A stretch of 64,000 nucleotides of DNA from Stenotrophomonas sp046736075 (lineage in GTDB: Bacteria; Pseudomonadota; Gammaproteobacteria; Xanthomonadales; Xanthomonadaceae). Location of the stretch: contig NZ_CP177163.1 of the NCBI RefSeq assembly GCF_046736075.1, positions 1,922,001-1,986,000 on the forward strand, read 5' to 3'. This document shows, piece after piece, positions 61,552 to 64,000 of this stretch. The notes under the pieces were generated by a model, which ran no database searches, was not told the origin of the DNA, and worked only from the letters and a program-made list of their open reading frames with translations. The first letter of the stretch is position 1. Each line of letters starts with the position of its first letter. Made by a program: the position numbers and the translations under genes.

Positions 61552-62235
61552 TTACTTCCAAAGCCCACGGTCCTTCGTTTCCTTCACGATGTCCAGCATG
61601 ATCTGAGGCTCTCCAAGCTGGGCCAGGAACATCAGGTGTTCGACGGCCTTGACCTTCTTCAAATGATCGAGGCGGCACGGCCCGCCCATCCCAAGAGCGG
61701 GGACGAAACCATACATTTCGTCGTGCCCCAGCGGACCCAACTCCTTTAGTGCGCGATCAAACAGTGGCTTATCGCCTTCATCGTTCTGCTCAAGGAGAGA
61801 TCGCTGCATGCCCCCTATCCAGTTGCCCAGCAAGAGGTCGCCCTTGCCCTCACTCATCCAGCGGGATTTATCAGAAGGAAAGATCATTCCCCGCACCGAA
61901 TGAATTGTCAGGCTTGGTCCGGTCTTTGCGCCCCAAACGATCAGTTCGCCGAATGCAGTGCGGCCAATCACATAGAACTTGTCCGTCGCGTGGAGCCGGG
62001 TCGGGTAAAGCCAAGCGCTGAGAACGTCAGCATATTCATCCGGATCGGTCATCCAGATCAGGCCGTTGCCGTATCCCCCGAATCCGTAGGCATCCCAGTA
62101 CTCCAGAAGCTTGTTGGGCAATCTTCCTTGGTAATACTCAATTTTTGCACGCGGAACAGGTCGCGAATCAATGGCAGGGCCAAAGCCCTTCTCTTGATAG
62201 AAATACTGAAAGTTCTCATCGACCATCTTGATCAT
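61552..62235 (-). CDS. orphan GAD-like/DUF1851 immunity protein (Tdi1-like)
   Basis: A 227-residue protein. The N-terminal GAD-like domain reads FYQEKGFGPAIDSRPVPRAKIEYYQGRLPNKLLEYWDAYGFGGYGNGLIWMTDPDEYADVLSAWL; the C-terminal DUF1851 has GKGDLLLGNWIGG, LFDRALKELGPLGHDEMYGFVPALGMGG and KKVKAVEHLMFLAQLGEPQIM. This is the architecture of Agrobacterium Tdi1, which neutralises the Tde1 DNase of a type VI secretion system. ATG 62235 overlaps the toxin remnant stop (ATGA) and has GGAG 8 bases upstream. It has lower G+C content than its neighbours, consistent with transfer. Confidence 0.85.
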   Translation of the reverse strand: MIKMVDENFQYFYQEKGFGPAIDSRPVPRAKIEYYQGRLPNKLLEYWDAYGFGGYGNGLIWMTDPDEYADVLSAWLYPTRLHATDKFYVIGRTAFGELIVWGAKTGPSLTIHSVRGMIFPSDKSRWMSEGKGDLLLGNWIGGMQRSLLEQNDEGDKPLFDRALKELGPLGHDEMYGFVPALGMGGPCRLDHLKKVKAVEHLMFLAQLGEPQIMLDIVKETKDRGLWK

Positions 62236-62576
62236 TTGCAACGCTCCAATCCGCCGTTCATCTTCGTCTTGCTTCTTTCGCCCACAGGGACGTTAGCCGC
62301 GGCCTCATCCAACTCACCTATTCGGGACTTCTTCCCATTCTTGGCATTCTTCCACTGCCACCCGATGGTCGAATTCACCCGGCCGTCGCCAAAGTCGGCA
62401 ATCTTGTCGTTACCTCCAGCAACCAGGTCCGGGTTGTGCAGCGCGTGCATCACCTTCATTGTGGATTCGGCGTGGGCCGAGGCTTGTTTTTCGGCTTCCT
62501 TGATGGAAAGTCCTTGATTCGTGAGCTCATCCAGTTTTTCCGCATAGACCTTACTACTCAGGGAAATATCGGAGCG
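62232..62576 (-). pseudogene. 5'-truncated Ntox15-type toxin remnant (Tde1-like)
   Basis: The open frame 62726-62232 keeps coherent toxin sequence only from about codon 51 (62576) onward: VYAEKLDELTNQGLSIKEAEKQASAHAESTMKVMHALHNPDLVAGGNDKIADFGDGRVNSTIGWQWKNAKNGKKSRIGELDEAA. The HxxD (HNPD) motif of the Ntox15 nuclease is intact. Upstream the frame is only the antisense of another gene fragment, so the delivery part and the start are missing. Its stop overlaps the immunity start. Confidence 0.75.
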
Positions 62577-62592
62577 CAGCTTTTTTATTCGA

Positions 62593-62927
62593 TGGATCCT
62601 GCATCCGCCTTGGGCGGAGAAGCGGCGATGCTTCGCGACCCAGACGCCACGCTGGAGTACAAGCGAAAGGCCACAGGCTACCTGGAAGGCCTGGCTTCGC
62701 AAGGGAGTGCGGACGCGCTGTTGCAACTTGGCAATGCTTATCAGGCCGGCGTTCTGGTGAACGAGGACCTTGTTGCAAGCAGGGCCTATTTCGAGGCCGT
62801 GCGACTGTCCGATCCATCGTTGGTACCGGTCCAGCAGATCAAAGGCCTTGAAAAGGAGATGAGTTCACAGCAGCTTTCACTCGCCCTAAGGAAAGGAGCG
62901 GTGATATATGGATCATGCTGCAGGTAG
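62593..62927 (+). pseudogene. C-terminal fragment of a Sel1/TPR-like repeat protein
   Basis: From ATG 62593 the frame encodes DPDATLEYKRKATGYLEGLASQGSADALLQLGNAYQAGVLVNEDLVASRAYFEAVRLSDPSLVPVQQIKG, with one Sel1-like unit, and ends IYGSCCR. There is no ribosome-binding site and the left side abuts the toxin remnant on the opposite strand, so this is the 3' end of a gene whose start was lost, most likely when the two were joined by recombination around 62576-62593. Confidence 0.6.
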
Positions 62928-63038
62928 GCGTTTTTCCGAATCAGCCCGAACAAAGCAACGGACGCTCGTTTCCAACCCCGCTCCAGTGGGAGCGTCCGCG
63001 CGGACACGGTGGGCCGGTCGCTGGGGCAGAATGCGCCA

Positions 63039-63482
63039 ATGAGAACCTCACACGCCTGGCAGCAGCACGGCACGACCGCGTTGTGGCGCTACACCGGTCA
63101 TCAGCGCAACTTCCCCGGCTGGCACCTCAGTTGTGATGCGGCCGGCTGCGCGTCGTTGCAGGGGCTGATCGATGCGTTGCTGGCCGATGGCACCGGCGCG
63201 GCGCGCACGGTGCGGGTGACGCCGCCGTCCCCGCCGCTGCTCGCCGTCCCCAACAACCGCCGTGCCGCGTGGGAAGCACCCGTCTCGGTCCGGATCGGAC
63301 ACGACGCCACTGTGGACGGCTGGGGGTGGCAGCACGAGGGCGACCGGGCTCATCTGCGTCTGAACGCCGGTGCCCTGGCCCTGCTCAGGCAGGGCGTGAA
63401 CGACATCGCCGCCGGCCGGGGCGACCATGCAATGGGCACCGGCGCGGCAGCGCTGTGGTTCTGGTGGTGGCCGTCGCGGTGA
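63039..63482 (+). CDS. hypothetical protein
   Basis: A 147-residue protein of unknown function. It opens MRTSHAWQQHGTTALWRYTGHQRNFPGWHLSCDAAGCASLQGLIDALLADG and ends in a Trp-rich ALWFWWWPSR. It may be an alpha/beta protein; the C-terminal WFWWW is striking. ATG 63039 fits the sequence pattern; the G+C content returns to the genomic norm, so this gene lies beyond the island scar. No family recognised. Confidence 0.6.
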   Translation: MRTSHAWQQHGTTALWRYTGHQRNFPGWHLSCDAAGCASLQGLIDALLADGTGAARTVRVTPPSPPLLAVPNNRRAAWEAPVSVRIGHDATVDGWGWQHEGDRAHLRLNAGALALLRQGVNDIAAGRGDHAMGTGAAALWFWWWPSR

Positions 63483-63492
63483 CGGCGCGGGC

Positions 63493-64000
63493 TCAGTAGG
63501 TGCCGTCGAAGGCGAAGATCGGCTTGCGCTGCTTCCACAGGCCGGCGGTGAAGTCCGGGAACTCCAGTGTCTGGAAGCTGTTGGCGATGGACTGCTCGGA
63601 CAGCGGGGTGATCGCGCTCCAGGTGATGGCGTCGTAGATGTCGATCGGCATCGGTGCCTTGGCCTTGATGGCTTCGACGAAGGCGTGGATCACGAACCAG
63701 TCCATGCCACCGTGGCCGGCGCTGGCGGCGGTGTCGGCGTGCTGCTTCCACAGCGGATGCTCGTACTGGTCCTGGTAGGCCTGGATGGGCTCCCACTTGT
63801 GCGGCGGGCTGCGGCCCTCGATGTGGATGGACTGGTTCACGTCCATCCACAGGCCCTTGGTGCCCTGCACGCGGAAGCCCATCGAGTACGGACGCGGCAG
63901 CGAGGTGTCGTGCTGCAGCAGAATGGTCTCGCCGTTCTCGCAGGCCAGCGTGGTGGTGACGATGTCGCCCAGCTTGAACGCCACCTTGGTGCTGGGATGG
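63493..64000 (-). CDS. Gfo/Idh/MocA family oxidoreductase, GH109-like (5' part outside window)
   Basis: Only the C-terminal about 170 residues are in the window; the start lies beyond base 64000. The visible part, GDIVTTTLACENGETILLQHDTSLPRPYSMGFRVQGTKGLWMDVNQSIHIEG, HKWEPIQAYQDQYEHPLWK, HGGMDWFVIHAFVEAIKAKAPMPIDIYDAITWSAITPLSEQSIA and the terminal KQRKPIFAFDGTY, matches the C-terminal beta-sheet domain of NAD-dependent Gfo/Idh/MocA enzymes of the GH109 (alpha-N-acetylgalactosaminidase) group. These usually carry a Tat signal at the missing N-terminus. Confidence 0.85.
   Translation of the reverse strand, partial: HPSTKVAFKLGDIVTTTLACENGETILLQHDTSLPRPYSMGFRVQGTKGLWMDVNQSIHIEGRSPPHKWEPIQAYQDQYEHPLWKQHADTAASAGHGGMDWFVIHAFVEAIKAKAPMPIDIYDAITWSAITPLSEQSIANSFQTLEFPDFTAGLWKQRKPIFAFDGTY

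Noticed and set aside
62436..62927. Intact Sel1-repeat gene starting at 62436
   Set aside because: The first 50 codons are only antisense of the toxin remnant; coherent sequence begins near 62593.

Overview
The window is a high-GC (about two thirds G+C by eye) gammaproteobacterial chromosome segment. I infer Stenotrophomonas or a close Xanthomonadaceae relative. The reasons are palindromic REP elements with a GTAG head scattered between genes (the style called SMAG in S. maltophilia), the homogentisate pathway beside a MarR gene, kynA, biosynthetic speA next to speE, and an E1-alpha/E1-beta/E2 2-oxoacid dehydrogenase operon. Assignments rest on reading the translated sequence; no database search was run.

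Layout. 1-3.3 kb: housekeeping genes (GNAT acetyltransferase, rpe, a mini J-domain protein, purC, a DUF962 membrane protein). 3.6-9.6 kb: a complete, overlapping mrpA(B)CDEFG Na+/H+ antiporter operon. 9.6-16.4 kb: CaCA antiporter, lipoprotein, hmgA and hppD for tyrosine/homogentisate breakdown with a divergent MarR regulator and its likely operator. 16.6-19.8 kb: thioredoxin-fold lipoprotein, POT peptide transporter, kynA. 20.1-24.1 kb: the E1a-E1b-SH3 protein-E2 operon with a terminator. 24.1-32.9 kb: NAD(P)-binding protein, diguanylate cyclase, ECF sigma factor with a membrane partner, DUF808, UbiB-like kinase, OpgB-like phosphoglycerol transferase. 32.9-33.2 kb: a 48-bp tandem array of REP hairpins. 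33.2-41.4 kb: large MscS-type channel, lipocalin, FAD oxidoreductase, and a PepSY/PhoP-PhoQ-like two-component locus with a PhoP-box-like site. 41.4-53 kb: speA/speE, LpxO-like hydroxylase, alpha/beta hydrolase, PII protein, ubiK, comM-like yifB and several unknowns. 53.5-58.7 kb: a locus built exactly like a type I restriction-modification operon (S-M-R) with uninterrupted frames but with the catalytic residues of methylase, nuclease and ATPase all replaced. 58.7-61.1 kb: atoE-like transporter and ubiA. 61.3-63 kb: tRNA-Arg(CCG) followed by a lower-GC scar with an orphan Tdi1-like immunity gene, a 5'-truncated Ntox15 toxin remnant and a truncated repeat-protein fragment. The window ends inside a Gfo/Idh/MocA (GH109-like) gene.

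The item most worth pursuing is the 53.5-58.7 kb locus. Three full-length proteins keep the type I R-M folds and operon order, yet lack the SAM-binding glycine and NPPF motif of HsdM, the E-x-K nuclease pair, Walker A lysine and DEAH box of HsdR, and the second target-recognition domain of HsdS. Frames stay open over about 5 kb, which argues against simple decay and for a repurposed, non-cutting, non-methylating complex. Other points of interest are the REP array, REP heads that supply stop codons, the symmetric speA/speE promoter, the PhoP-like box, and the SH3 gene coupled inside the dehydrogenase operon.
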